Origin: Marinobacter sp. C7
Lineage (GTDB): Bacteria; Pseudomonadota; Gammaproteobacteria; Pseudomonadales; Oleiphilaceae
Assembly (NCBI RefSeq): GCF_022343555.1
Contig: NZ_JAKQZH010000003.1
Coordinates: 62,001 to 126,000 of the forward strand
DNA: 64,000 nt
Direction of reading: 5' to 3'
Shown in pieces: positions 55,890 through 64,000 of this stretch. The notes below the pieces were generated by a model. It did not search any database. It had not been told where the DNA came from and saw only the letters and a program-made list of their open reading frames with translations. The number at the start of each line of letters is the position of its first letter. Position 1 is the first letter of the stretch. Made by a program: the position numbers and the translations under genes.

Positions 55890-56639
55890 TTACTGGCAAC
55901 CCTGGCGGGAAAACTCGCGGGTTACAGTCTGCAGCGCTTCCACGTCCAGCAGTTCCACTTCCCGGCCCCGGGCGCGGATCAGGCCCTGGTTCTGGAAGCG
56001 GGTAAACACACGGCTGACGGTCTCTACCGCCAGACCCAGGAAGTTGGCGATGTCGTTCCTCGCCATTGGCAGGCTGAAGTTGGTCGGCGACAGCCGGCGG
56101 CGCTGGAAGCGGCTTGAAAGCGACAGCAGCAGCGCGGCGATACGTTCTTCCGCGGTGTTCTTGCTCAGCAGCATGGCCAGCTGATGGCTGTTCTGGATCT
56201 CCTGGCTCATCAGGTGGTACATGTGGTGCTGCAGTTCCGGCATCTTTCCGGTCAGCTCTTCCAGTTTCTCGATCGGGAACTCACAGACACTGGTGCGCTC
56301 CAGGGCCTTGGCAGTGCAGGCGTAGCTTTCTCCGCTCATGCTATCCAGACCTACCAGTTCGCCGGGCATGAAGAACCCTGTGACCTGCTCGTCACCACCC
56401 TCGGTAATGATCGAAGTCTTGATTGAGCCGCTTTTCACTGCAAAACAGGAGCGGAATGGAGTGCTCTGATCGAAGATGTGCTCGCCTCGATTGAAGATAC
56501 GTCCCTGCTGGACTATGTCCTCCAGGCGCTCGAGTTCGTTTTCCTCAATGGCCAGGGGCAGGCAGAGATTGCTCAGACTGCACTGGTGGCAAGAGGCTTT
56601 GAGGGGCGAGTTCTTACGAATGGGGATTGCTTGCGCCAT
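55890..56639 (-). CDS. anr: Anr/Fnr family oxygen-sensing transcription regulator
   Basis: The 249-residue CRP-family protein carries the four cysteines for an oxygen-labile [4Fe-4S] cluster: Cys17, Cys20, Cys26 and Cys108, in the Fnr spacing. A cNMP-like domain follows, then a helix-turn-helix with ETVSRVFTRF, the Fnr-type recognition helix that reads TTGAT half-sites. It should switch on anaerobic and microaerobic genes when oxygen falls. The start is the ATG matching the family; a predicted Anr box overlaps its own transcription start. Confidence 0.94.
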   Translation of the reverse strand: MAQAIPIRKNSPLKASCHQCSLSNLCLPLAIEENELERLEDIVQQGRIFNRGEHIFDQSTPFRSCFAVKSGSIKTSIITEGGDEQVTGFFMPGELVGLDSMSGESYACTAKALERTSVCEFPIEKLEELTGKMPELQHHMYHLMSQEIQNSHQLAMLLSKNTAEERIAALLLSLSSRFQRRRLSPTNFSLPMARNDIANFLGLAVETVSRVFTRFQNQGLIRARGREVELLDVEALQTVTREFSRQGCQ

Positions 56640-56658
56640 AGCGGATGAACCGTCCAAA

Positions 56659-56672
56659 TTGATCCATATCAA
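56659..56672 (-). promoter_or_regulatory. Anr/Fnr box at the anr promoter
   Basis: A perfect match to TTGATnnnnATCAA, reading TTGATCCATATCAA on the plus strand, centred about 26 bases before the anr start codon. It lies just downstream of a predicted -10 and would cover the transcription start, suggesting that Anr represses its own gene. Confidence 0.75.
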
Positions 56673-56678
56673 CCTCGT

Positions 56679-56707
56679 ACCTTAATACGTACAGAGCCTT
56701 TTGCCAA
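56679..56707 (-). promoter_or_regulatory. Predicted promoter of anr
   Basis: On the leftward strand TTGGCA (56702-56707) and TAAGGT (56679-56684) are 17 bases apart. The -10 is weak. The Anr box begins six bases downstream of it. Confidence 0.45.
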
Positions 56708-56775
56708 TGATGAATCGCATGGTATACGGCAAATTCTGATCCGGTGGCGGTTTCTCGAACCGCCACCGGCCATAA

Positions 56776-57984
56776 TCAGAGCTTTTCGAAGACCAGCGAC
56801 GCGTTTGTGCCACCGAAGCCGAAGCTGTTTGACATCACGCAATCCAGTGTCATATCCCGGGCTTCCGGACCGACAATGGGCAGATCCCGGATTTTTTCAT
56901 CGGCATCGAGCAGGTTGGCAGTGCCGGCTGCGAAGCCATGCTGAAGCATCAGCAGCGAGTAGATGGCCTCCTGGACACCGGCGGCACCCAGGGAGTGGCC
57001 GGACAGGGACTTGGTAGAGGATATGGCGGGAATGTCGGAGCCAAAGGTGTTCTTCACCGCACCCATCTCTGCCACGTCGCCGACCGGGGTGCTGGTGCCA
57101 TGAGCGTTGATGTACTGGATCTTGCCGCGGATGGTGGCCATGGCCTGCTCCATGCAGCGCTTGGCGCCTTCCCCCGATGGAGCAACCATGTCGTAACCAT
57201 CGGAGGTGGCACCGTATCCGGTCAGCTCTGCAATGATGTTGGCGCCGCGCTTTTTCGCATGCTCGAGCTCCTCGAGTACCACCATGCCTCCGCCGCCGGC
57301 GATAACAAAGCCATCACGGCCACTGTCGAATGGTCGGGAGGCGGTCTCCGGCGCGTCATTGTATTTGGTGGAGAGTGCGCCCATGGCGTCGAACATCATG
57401 GTGAGGCTCCAGTCTTCCTCTTCACCGCCGCCGGCGAACACAATGTCCTGCTTGCCGGACTGGATCTGCTCCATGCCATGGCCGATACAGTGGGCACTGG
57501 TGGCACAGGCTGAAGACATGGAATAGTTCACGCCACGGATCTTGTAGGCGGTGGCCAGGCAGGCAGACACGGTGCTGGTCATGATGCGGGGCACCATATA
57601 GGGTCCGATACGCTTTACACCGCGCTCGCGCATGGTGTCGGTGGCCTCGACCTGACTGGAGCAGGACGCGCCACCGGAACCGGCGATCAGGCCGGTGCGG
57701 TCATTGGATATCTGGTCTTCGGTCAGGCCCGATTGGGCTATGGCCTGTTCCATTGCCAGGTAGCTGTACATGGCGGCAGGCCCCATGAACCGCCGCATTT
57801 TGCGGTCGATCACGGAGGTGTCTACATCGACAGACCCGGAAACCTGGCTGCGGAAGCCCTTGTCCCTGTAGGTTTCATTGAAACGAATGCCGGACTTACC
57901 GTTCGTCAGGCTATCCAGCACATCTTCTATGGAATTGCCCAGACAGGAAACGATGCCCATACCGGTGACGACGACGCGTCTCAT
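56776..57984 (-). CDS. fabB: Beta-ketoacyl-ACP synthase I
   Basis: FabB extends fatty acyl-ACP chains and is needed for unsaturated fatty acid synthesis. The 402-residue thiolase-fold protein has the active Cys160 in SSACATSAH, His in [11 protein letters not shown] and His in [12 protein letters not shown], plus the GFGGTN C-terminal motif. The sequence character is FabB, not FabF. fabA, its usual operon partner, is not next to it; the upstream neighbour is a divergent Mpo1-like gene. Confidence 0.94.
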   Translation of the reverse strand: MRRVVVTGMGIVSCLGNSIEDVLDSLTNGKSGIRFNETYRDKGFRSQVSGSVDVDTSVIDRKMRRFMGPAAMYSYLAMEQAIAQSGLTEDQISNDRTGLIAGSGGASCSSQVEATDTMRERGVKRIGPYMVPRIMTSTVSACLATAYKIRGVNYSMSSACATSAHCIGHGMEQIQSGKQDIVFAGGGEEEDWSLTMMFDAMGALSTKYNDAPETASRPFDSGRDGFVIAGGGGMVVLEELEHAKKRGANIIAELTGYGATSDGYDMVAPSGEGAKRCMEQAMATIRGKIQYINAHGTSTPVGDVAEMGAVKNTFGSDIPAISSTKSLSGHSLGAAGVQEAIYSLLMLQHGFAAGTANLLDADEKIRDLPIVGPEARDMTLDCVMSNSFGFGGTNASLVFEKL

Positions 57985-58074
57985 GTTCTTCCTCCTTTAT
58001 TGGCCTCCGATAGGTGGGCCAGCGAAACATTGACATTATTTGACAGTGTAGGCCCTTTGGCTCCCGGGTTATAT

Positions 58075-58103
58075 TTGACCTTGGTAAGGGGAGGTGAAAT
58101 ATT
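58075..58103 (+). promoter_or_regulatory. Predicted promoter of the Mpo1-like gene
   Basis: TTGACC (58075-58080) and AATATT (58098-58103) are 17 bases apart. The region also faces fabB, whose own promoter is not clear; a TTGACA at 58030-58035 has no good partner on the plus strand. Confidence 0.5.
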
Positions 58104-58133
58104 CACCACAACAAGAACAGAAGGAGCAGCACC

Positions 58134-58628
58134 ATGCGCACCCTCGAACAGTTCCTCCGGGATTACGGGGAGAGCCACCAGAACTCTTTTAACCAGTGGG
58201 TACACATTATCTGTGTTCCCGCGATCCTGATTTCGACACTGGGCCTGCTGTGGCTTGTACCGATAGGAAGCTGGCTGGGGCTGAGCGGGGCTGCCGTCGA
58301 GTGGGTAAACGGTGCGACGCTGGTCGCAGCGCTCTCCGCCGTCATCTACGCGCGCCTCTCCCTTTGGGTCCTGGTGCTGATGGCCGGCTGGTTTGCACTC
58401 TCCGCATGGATTATCCAGAGCGTGCTGTCTGCAGGCTGGTCCCTGCTCTGGACCAGTGTTGGCGTATTTGTGGTGGCGTGGATCTTCCAGGTCTACGGTC
58501 ACAAGGTCGAAGGCAAGAAGCCCTCCTTCGTCGATGACCTCGTCTTTTTGTTGATCGGGCCTATTTTCGTCAGCATCGAGTTTGCCGCCAAGCTCGGACT
58601 CCCGGTCCCCCACGCACAGGGTCATTGA
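58134..58628 (+). CDS. Mpo1-like (DUF962) membrane protein
   Basis: The 164-residue protein matches the DUF962/Mpo1 family: an N-terminal YGESHQNSFNQWVHIICVP with conserved His residues, four hydrophobic helices, and YGHKVEGKKPSF near the C-terminus. Yeast Mpo1 is an iron-dependent dioxygenase of 2-hydroxy fatty acids; the histidines seen here are those expected to bind iron. AAGGAG lies seven bases before the ATG. Divergent from fabB, so a lipid-related role fits. Confidence 0.88.
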   Translation: MRTLEQFLRDYGESHQNSFNQWVHIICVPAILISTLGLLWLVPIGSWLGLSGAAVEWVNGATLVAALSAVIYARLSLWVLVLMAGWFALSAWIIQSVLSAGWSLLWTSVGVFVVAWIFQVYGHKVEGKKPSFVDDLVFLLIGPIFVSIEFAAKLGLPVPHAQGH

Positions 58629-58648
58629 TCGGGTAACCCGGTTTCGGG

Positions 58649-58688
58649 AAAGGCGGTGTCAACGTTTATTGCCACCGCCTTTTTTCTT
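58649..58688 (+). terminator. Terminator after the Mpo1-like gene
   Basis: AAAGGCGGTG (58649-58658) pairs with CACCGCCTTT (58673-58682), followed by TTTCTT. The hairpin overlaps the last codons of the convergent GTPase gene. Confidence 0.75.
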
Positions 58689-59597
58689 CCCTGTCCCTTT
58701 TCCGCGAGCTTCTTGCTCCGCTGCCTTGTGAGCCTGCTCTTCAGCGGCAATCCGGGCTTCCCGCTCGACCATTTCCGGCGTCTCGAGGGAGATCCGCCCC
58801 AGGGTGCCGGAACGGAATTCGTTCAGCAGAACCTCGGCCACCTTGTGCAAGTCCGGGATACCACCGCGGGCAAAGAATCGCCGTTTCTCGGCAATGGCAT
58901 CCATCAGACCGATGCCGTCCTCCGGTAACTCGGCGAGGCCGTACCGCATCCGGACGAGCTCCGGATACGCTTCCAGCAGGTAGTCGGCCTCGAACAGGGC
59001 AACATCTTCGAAGTCCAGCACGGCACTGCGAATGGCTCCGGTGATCGCCAGCCGGTAGCCACAGGCTTCCGGCGACAGCTTGGGCCAGAGGAAGCCCGGG
59101 GTGTCGTACAGCAGGACGTTGCCCGGCAACTTGATGGCCTGCTGGGCCCGGGTCACCGCCGGCTCGTTGCCCGTTTTCGCCACCGGGCGGCCTGCCAGGG
59201 TGTTAATGATGGTGGATTTCCCGACATTGGGGATGCCCAGGATCATCACCCTCAGGGCGCTTTTCTGACGGTCGTGGTCCGGGGTCATTTCCTCGGCAAG
59301 CTTGAGTATGTCGAGGGCCTCGCCACGCTGGTTGTGGGTCAGGGTGATGGCGCGGACGCCTCGTTCCTTCTCCAGCCATTGCTGCCAGCGCTCGGTGATC
59401 TCCGGATCCGCCAGGTCCCGTTTGTTCAGGACCTTGATCAGCGGAGTGTCGCCGCGCAGGGAGGGAACCAGCGGGTTTTCGCTGCTGAACGGAATGCGTG
59501 CATCCAGGACCTCGATAATGAGATCCATCTGGGGCATTACCTTCTTGATCTCCTTGCGGGCCTTGTGCATGTGCCCTGGAAACCAGTTAATCGCCAT
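58659..59597 (-). CDS. Circularly permuted ribosome biogenesis GTPase (YlqF/RbgA-like)
   Basis: A 312-residue GTPase with permuted motifs: G4 NKRD at 58-61 precedes G1 GIPNVGKST at 121-129 and G3 DTPG at 165-168. The N-terminus is INWFPGHMHKARKEI, typical of RbgA, which helps late 50S assembly. The C-terminal tail is Lys/Gly-rich and may bind RNA. The start is the ATG with GGAG eight bases upstream. Monocistronic in appearance. Confidence 0.92.
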   Translation of the reverse strand: MAINWFPGHMHKARKEIKKVMPQMDLIIEVLDARIPFSSENPLVPSLRGDTPLIKVLNKRDLADPEITERWQQWLEKERGVRAITLTHNQRGEALDILKLAEEMTPDHDRQKSALRVMILGIPNVGKSTIINTLAGRPVAKTGNEPAVTRAQQAIKLPGNVLLYDTPGFLWPKLSPEACGYRLAITGAIRSAVLDFEDVALFEADYLLEAYPELVRMRYGLAELPEDGIGLMDAIAEKRRFFARGGIPDLHKVAEVLLNEFRSGTLGRISLETPEMVEREARIAAEEQAHKAAEQEARGKGTGKKKGGGNKR

Positions 59598-59839
59598 CTC
59601 GAGTACTCCGGACGTGTTCAAATCGCGCCATTATGAAGGGGAATGGATAAAGTTTCACATTTCATTGAATCCGCGTGTGTGGCGGGCTGAGGGGGTGCCG
59701 GGTGAGACGTGTGTACAAAAAGGGGGGATATCGGGATGAAATCCCCGGTCCGGATGTTTTAGGGTGTACCACCTGAATCGTGAAATTAACGACTGTTGGT
59801 GGTTTTCTGGTAGTGGCCACCCCAATAACGGAGATATTT

Positions 59840-60301
59840 ATGAAGCTTGCGAAGTTCCTCGGAACCGCCCTTGTGGCACTGACTCTGTCCGCCCCTGCTT
59901 TCGCCCAGCAGGCAGCCGGTGGACAGCCGGACCAGGTGGATCAGCTGGCACAGATGGTCGGCTTGTCCGATGATCAGCAGACCGAGATCCGCGCTATTCT
60001 CGAAGAGATGCAGGGTAAGATCGGTGAGTTGCGCCAGGAAGCCCAGCAGATCCAGCAGCAGATGCAGGCAGAGATCAAAGCCGACTATGACGAAGCAGCG
60101 ATCCGGGAAAACGCCGAGGAGCTGGGTGACCTGACTGGCGAGATCGCCGCACTCTCTACCCTGATGCAGGCCAAGGTAGACAGCGTGTTCACCCAGGAAC
60201 AGCGTGACGAGCTGGACAAGCGCATGCGTCAGATGCAGCAGCAGATGCAACAGCAGCGTCAGATGCAACAGCAGATGCAGCAGCAACAGCAAGGCCAGTA
60301 A
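59840..60301 (+). CDS. Periplasmic Spy/CpxP-like protein with Gln-rich tail
   Basis: The 153-residue precursor has a signal peptide cut after AFA, then a helical domain with LTxxQ-like motifs LSDDQQTEI and FTQEQRDEL, as in the chaperone-like Spy/CpxP/ZraP family. The last 25 residues are a Met/Gln repeat tail (MQQQMQQQ...), likely flexible or coiled-coil and possibly metal-binding through Met. GGAG precedes the ATG. It is monocistronic, closed by a strong terminator. Role in envelope stress is inferred from the family. Confidence 0.78.
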   Translation: MKLAKFLGTALVALTLSAPAFAQQAAGGQPDQVDQLAQMVGLSDDQQTEIRAILEEMQGKIGELRQEAQQIQQQMQAEIKADYDEAAIRENAEELGDLTGEIAALSTLMQAKVDSVFTQEQRDELDKRMRQMQQQMQQQRQMQQQMQQQQQGQ

Positions 60302-60344
60302 TCCTGGCCCACAGCCCCGGCCACGGAGCATCCGGGCCGGAGTT

Positions 60345-60395
60345 GGCATAAAAAATCCCCCGTCGGAACTGTCCGCACGGGGGATTTTTTTATGC
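60345..60395. terminator. Bidirectional terminator between the Spy-like gene and lipA
   Basis: AAAAATCCCCCGT (60351-60363) pairs with ACGGGGGATTTTT (60377-60389), with an inner CGG/CCG pairing in the loop and U-tracts on both strands. The match extends outward to GCATA/TATGC. Confidence 0.85.
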
Positions 60396-60403
60396 CGGCT
60401 CCG

Positions 60404-61453
60404 TCAGTCGACTGCCTTCACCGGAATCTGCATGGCGTTGTCCGGCTTGGGGACTTCCGGCACGGCGAGGCCCAGGTTGTTCTTGTCGAACACTTTGTCG
60501 GCGCGATAGCTGGAGCGGACCATTGGACCGGATGGCACTTCCATGAAACCTTTTTCCAGACCGATTTCACGGTAGCGGTTGAACTCCTCCGGAGTGACGT
60601 ATCGCTCCACCGGCAGATGGTTCGGGGTGGGGCGCAGGTACTGGCCCAGGGTGAGGATGTCGACACCGATCGCGCGCAGGTCGTCCATGGTCTCGAGGAT
60701 TTCCTCCTCGGTCTCGCCCAGGCCCAGCATCAGGCTGGTCTTGGTGAGCACATCAGGCCGGTATTTCTTGGCATGGGCCAGCACGCTCAGGGTTTTCTCG
60801 TAGCCGGCCCGGGGATCGCGTACCCGGCTGGTCAGACGCTTGACGGTCTCGACGTTCTGGGCGAACACATCCAACCCGGAGTCCACAACTTTTTCCACGT
60901 CGCTCATCACCGCATCGAAGTCCGGGGTCAGGGCTTCCACCGCCACTTCCGGGGTGCGCCGCTTGATGGCCGAGACACAGGCGGCGTAGTGGGCAGCGCC
61001 GCCATCGTCCAGGTCATCCCGGTCGACCGAAGTCAGCACGATATAGCGAAGGCCCATCAGCTCGACCGATTTGGCGGTGTTCTCCGGTTCGTCCGGATCC
61101 AGCCAGCCCTTGGGGTTGCCGGTATCCACCGCGCAGAACTTGCAGGCCCGGGTGCACACCGAGCCCATCACCATGATGGTGGCGGTGCCATTGGTCCAGC
61201 ACTCGCCGATGTTCGGGCAGTGGGATTCCTGGCATACGGTGCTCAGGCGGTGCTCGTTGACGTTGCGGCGCACCGCATCATAGCGCTCGCCACCGGGCAT
61301 GCGTGCCCGCAGCCACTTGGGCTTGCGCTCCACCGGTTTGTCTTCCGTGCTTGCGGAGGCGGTGCGTTTGACGCCGTCCTTGATGGCGGAGAATCCATGC
61401 TCGCTGCGGAATTTGGTACCACTGGTGACGCGGGACTTTGCGCTTTCGCTCAT
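60404..61453 (-). CDS. lipA: Lipoyl synthase
   Basis: LipA inserts two sulfurs into protein-bound octanoyl chains. The 349-residue radical-SAM enzyme has the auxiliary cluster cysteines Cys74, Cys79 and Cys85 (CX4CX5C), the radical-SAM CX3CX2C at Cys100, Cys104 and Cys107, and the C-terminal RSSYRAD with the Ser that binds the auxiliary cluster. The first 40 residues are variable. It stands apart from lipB-ybeD, which lie about 25 kb to the left. Confidence 0.96.
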   Translation of the reverse strand: MSESAKSRVTSGTKFRSEHGFSAIKDGVKRTASASTEDKPVERKPKWLRARMPGGERYDAVRRNVNEHRLSTVCQESHCPNIGECWTNGTATIMVMGSVCTRACKFCAVDTGNPKGWLDPDEPENTAKSVELMGLRYIVLTSVDRDDLDDGGAAHYAACVSAIKRRTPEVAVEALTPDFDAVMSDVEKVVDSGLDVFAQNVETVKRLTSRVRDPRAGYEKTLSVLAHAKKYRPDVLTKTSLMLGLGETEEEILETMDDLRAIGVDILTLGQYLRPTPNHLPVERYVTPEEFNRYREIGLEKGFMEVPSGPMVRSSYRADKVFDKNNLGLAVPEVPKPDNAMQIPVKAVD

Positions 61454-61548
61454 TGACCGGAGACTCTCATATGAAAGGTATGGAGAACTCTAAAGGTTAA
61501 TGCGCGGAGGGCGCAGTTACAAGGCGGGTACGGGCAATCACGGGGTGT

Positions 61549-61574
61549 CCGGGCACGACATTGGTCGTACCCGG
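61549..61574 (-). terminator. Hairpin after metY
   Basis: CCGGGCACGAC (61549-61559) pairs with GTCGTACCCGG (61564-61574), one G-U-type mismatch, 4-base loop. It lies 11 bases beyond the metY stop; no U-tract follows. Confidence 0.45.
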
Positions 61575-61584
61575 ATGAGATAGA

Positions 61585-62862
61585 TCAAGCCTGGGATTTT
61601 TCCAGGGCCTGGGTAATGTCGGCAATGATGTCATCGGCGTGTTCGATGCCGATGGACAGGCGCACCAGGTCCTCGCTGACGCCCGCACTCTTCAGTTCGT
61701 CCGGATTCAGCTGGCGATGCGTGGTGGTAGCCGGGTGACACGCCAGGGATTTGGCATCACCGATGTTCACCAGGCGCAGGATCATGTCCAGGGCGTCGAT
61801 AAACTTCGCGCCGGCCTCGCGGCCACCCTTGATGCCAAAACTCAGGATGCCGGAGGCCTTGCCGTCGCAGATCTTGTCGCAGGTAGCCTTGTACGGGCTA
61901 TTGGCCAGGGCCGCGTAGTTCACCCATTCCACGGCAGGATGCTCCTGCAGGAACTGCGCTACTTTTTCCGCGTTCTCGCAGTGGCGTTCCATGCGCAGCG
62001 CAAGCGTCTCCAGCCCCTGCATGATCAGGAAGGCATTGAACGGTGACAGGGCCGAGCCGGTGTTGCGCAGCGGGACCACGCGGCAGCGGCCGATGAATGC
62101 TGCCTCGCCCAGAGCTTCGGTGTAGACCACGCCGTGGTAGGAGGGGTCCGGTTCGTTCAGCATCGGGAATTTGTCGGCGCTGGCTTTCCAGTCGAACTTG
62201 CCGGAATCCACCACGACACCGGCTACGGTCGTGCCATGGCCGCCGATGTACTTGGTCAGGGAGTGGATCACGATGTCGGCACCGTGTTCGAAGGGACGGC
62301 ACAGGAACGGCGTGGCCACCGTGTTGTCCACGATCAGCGGAATACCGTGCTTGTGGGCAATCTCGGCCCACTTCTGGATGTCCACAACGTTGCCGGCCGG
62401 GTTGCCGATGGATTCGCAAAACAGGGCCCGGGTCTGGTCGTCGATGGCATTTTCGACGGCCTCGAAATCGTCGTGGGGCACCATTTTGCACTCGATGCCC
62501 TGGTTGGGCAGGGAGTGGGCAAACAGGTTGTAGGTACCGCCATACAGCTGGCTCGTGCTGACGATGTTGTTGCCTACCCGGCAGATGGTCTGCAGGGCAT
62601 AGGTGATGGCGGCCATGCCGGAGGCTACGGCCAGGGCGCCCACGCCCCCTTCAAGGGCTGCCATGCGCTCTTCGAGCACCGCATTGGTGGGGTTCATGAT
62701 ACGGGTGTAGATGTTGCCCTGGACCTTGAGATCAAACAGATCGGCGCCGTGCTGGGTATCATCGAACGTATAGGACGTGGTCTGGTAGATCGGTGTGGTG
62801 GCCGCCTTGGTGGTCGGGTCGCTCTTGAAGCCTGCGTGAAGGGCGAGAGTTTCCGGTTTCAT
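61585..62862 (-). CDS. metY: O-acetylhomoserine sulfhydrylase
   Basis: A 425-residue PLP enzyme of the Cys/Met metabolism family that makes homocysteine from O-acetylhomoserine and sulfide. The PLP lysine is Lys204 in [11 protein letters not shown] and Asp179 in VDNT pairs with the ring nitrogen. Length and [12 protein letters not shown]-like segments fit MetY rather than MetB or MetZ. AAGGAA lies seven bases before the start; an upstream in-frame extension is not family-like. No other methionine gene is next to it. Confidence 0.92.
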   Translation of the reverse strand: MKPETLALHAGFKSDPTTKAATTPIYQTTSYTFDDTQHGADLFDLKVQGNIYTRIMNPTNAVLEERMAALEGGVGALAVASGMAAITYALQTICRVGNNIVSTSQLYGGTYNLFAHSLPNQGIECKMVPHDDFEAVENAIDDQTRALFCESIGNPAGNVVDIQKWAEIAHKHGIPLIVDNTVATPFLCRPFEHGADIVIHSLTKYIGGHGTTVAGVVVDSGKFDWKASADKFPMLNEPDPSYHGVVYTEALGEAAFIGRCRVVPLRNTGSALSPFNAFLIMQGLETLALRMERHCENAEKVAQFLQEHPAVEWVNYAALANSPYKATCDKICDGKASGILSFGIKGGREAGAKFIDALDMILRLVNIGDAKSLACHPATTTHRQLNPDELKSAGVSEDLVRLSIGIEHADDIIADITQALEKSQA

Positions 62863-63045
62863 CGCAACATTCCTTGCTGGTGGATTATTCTTGATTGGAT
62901 CAGGACACCGAGTATGCCATAGGCGGGCGAACCTGAGCACAGTTCCAAACCTCATATGGTTATAAGACGACGGTTTTCGTAGCAGACAGCGGGCCTGGTC
63001 CCCGGGGGGCGCGTTCAGGAGGCGGGGGCCGATTTCTCGTTTTGC

Positions 63046-63999
63046 CTATACCAGCGCCCCGTGCACCATGGCCCGGAGTTCCTGTCTCAGTGGATAGGAC
63101 GAGGAGGGCATCAGCTGGGTCATGAAGATCATCACCATATCCTCCTGGGGGTCTACAAAGAAGTTGGTGCTGGCCAGGCCGCCCCAGCCGAACTCACCTT
63201 CAGAGCCGTTGGTCAGGGACTTGGCGACATCGGTCTTGACCGAGAACCCGAGCCCGAATCCGCTGCCCTCGTAGGGCGTCTCGCTGAACGCACCGACGGA
63301 TAGCGCGGGCAGGTCCTGGTTTCCCGGCAGGTGGTTCCGGCGCATGAACTCCAGTGTCTTCCGGCCAATAATCCGCTGGCCGCGGTATTCGCCTCCCTGG
63401 CACAGTGCCTGGGCGAAACTGTGATAGTCGTCGATGGTGGAGACCAGCCCGCCTCCACCAGAGAGGAATCTGGGGGGCTTGAGGAATCTGGAGCGGTCCG
63501 GATCGTCCTGGAGTTTCATGGTGTCGCCGGGCTGATGCAGGTAGCAGGCGGCGAAACGGTCCAGCTGGTCGGCCCGGACCTGAAAGCCGGTGTCGACCAT
63601 GCCCAGGGGCGAGAAAATGTGCTCCCGGAAGTAGTCGTCCAGAGGTTTGTCGGCGAGCAGCTGGACCAGGTAGCCCACCACATCTGTTGACACTGAATAA
63701 TTCCAGGCCGTGCCGGGGGAGAACTCCAGAGGCAGTTCAGCCAGCCGGTCCACCAATTTGTCGAGGGTCAGAATGGAGCTTCCGTCCAGCTTGAGCTTAC
63801 GGTAGGCCGCATCCACGTTGGTCCGCTCCAGGAAACCGTAGGTCAGGCCGGACGTGTGGGTCAGCAGGTCCCGGATGGTCATGGCGGAGGCGGCGGGTTC
63901 CGTTTCGAAAGCCGGGTAAGTTCCGCCTTTATAGACCCGCAGGTTGCGCCAGGACGGAATGTACTTGTGCACCGGGTCATCCAGCAGGAACCGACCCTG
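63046..63999 (-). CDS. Beta-lactamase-family serine hydrolase, N-terminus cut by the window edge
   Basis: The last 317 or so residues of a class C beta-lactamase/family VIII esterase-type protein; the frame is open to the right edge ([12 protein letters not shown]). The YxN-position motif is YSVS in [12 protein letters not shown], and [14 protein letters not shown] and [12 protein letters not shown] are family segments. The SxxK motif must lie outside the window. Probably an esterase or 1,4-butanediol-diacrylate-type hydrolase rather than a resistance enzyme; exact substrate unknown. Confidence 0.88.
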   Translation of the reverse strand, partial: QGRFLLDDPVHKYIPSWRNLRVYKGGTYPAFETEPAASAMTIRDLLTHTSGLTYGFLERTNVDAAYRKLKLDGSSILTLDKLVDRLAELPLEFSPGTAWNYSVSTDVVGYLVQLLADKPLDDYFREHIFSPLGMVDTGFQVRADQLDRFAACYLHQPGDTMKLQDDPDRSRFLKPPRFLSGGGGLVSTIDDYHSFAQALCQGGEYRGQRIIGRKTLEFMRRNHLPGNQDLPALSVGAFSETPYEGSGFGLGFSVKTDVAKSLTNGSEGEFGWGGLASTNFFVDPQEDMVMIFMTQLMPSSSYPLRQELRAMVHGALV

Positions 64000-64000
64000 C

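Overview
The window looks like a chromosomal segment of a Marinobacter-like marine gammaproteobacterium. This is inferred from high G+C coding sequence, typical gammaproteobacterial housekeeping gene blocks, an Anr/Fnr regulator with the Pseudomonas-type cysteine spacing, and a complete aerobic phenylacetate pathway beside a Liv-type ABC transporter. I see no insertion sequence, prophage, CRISPR array or rRNA operon. The only RNA gene found is one tRNA-Leu(CAG).

Left region (1-16 kb): phenylacetate catabolism. The end of livM, then livG and a livF carrying an N-terminal hemerythrin domain, run rightward to a strong hairpin terminator. Converging on it are eleven leftward genes in the order paaG-H-I-J-K, then paaA-B-C-D-E-Z; paaY is divergent from paaG. 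Together they cover CoA activation (PaaK), ring epoxidation (PaaABCDE), isomerisation to oxepin-CoA (PaaG), hydrolytic ring opening (PaaZ), beta-oxidation (PaaH, PaaJ) and thioesterase rescue (PaaI, PaaY). No paaF hydratase and no paaX/paaR regulator gene lie in the window. TGATAC/TGATTC half-sites resembling the PaaX core sit at both control regions.

Middle-left (15-26 kb): a haloalkane dehalogenase-like hydrolase with Asn at the nucleophile position, a Cys-rich mini-protein, an AI-2E-type exporter, ilvD, a cNMP-binding/HDOD regulator coupled to a LON-domain protein, and an ATGA-coupled trio of two degenerate-GGDEF membrane proteins and a DedA-PAP2 fusion.

Middle (26-46 kb): the conserved block proA-nadD-rsfS-rlmH-mrdA-mrdB-rlpA-dacC-ybeD-lipB (proline, NAD, ribosome maturation, cell elongation, lipoylation). 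It is followed by a diguanylate cyclase, a UbiB-like kinase, a YqaA-like membrane protein, a glutaredoxin, PPi-dependent phosphofructokinase, mpl, ubiX, a long-chain-type acyl-CoA dehydrogenase and a large lipoprotein of unknown role.

Right (46-64 kb): tRNA-Leu, rnr-rlmB, rpsF-rpsR-DUF2232-rplI, dnaB-alr, a degenerate RmlD-like protein, anr with an Anr box at its own promoter, fabB, an Mpo1-like protein, a circularly permuted GTPase, a Spy-like periplasmic protein, lipA (separated from lipB), metY and a truncated serine hydrolase. The most unusual items are the hemerythrin-LivF fusion, the Asn-for-Asp dehalogenase, the degenerate GGDEF pair and the probable Paa operators.
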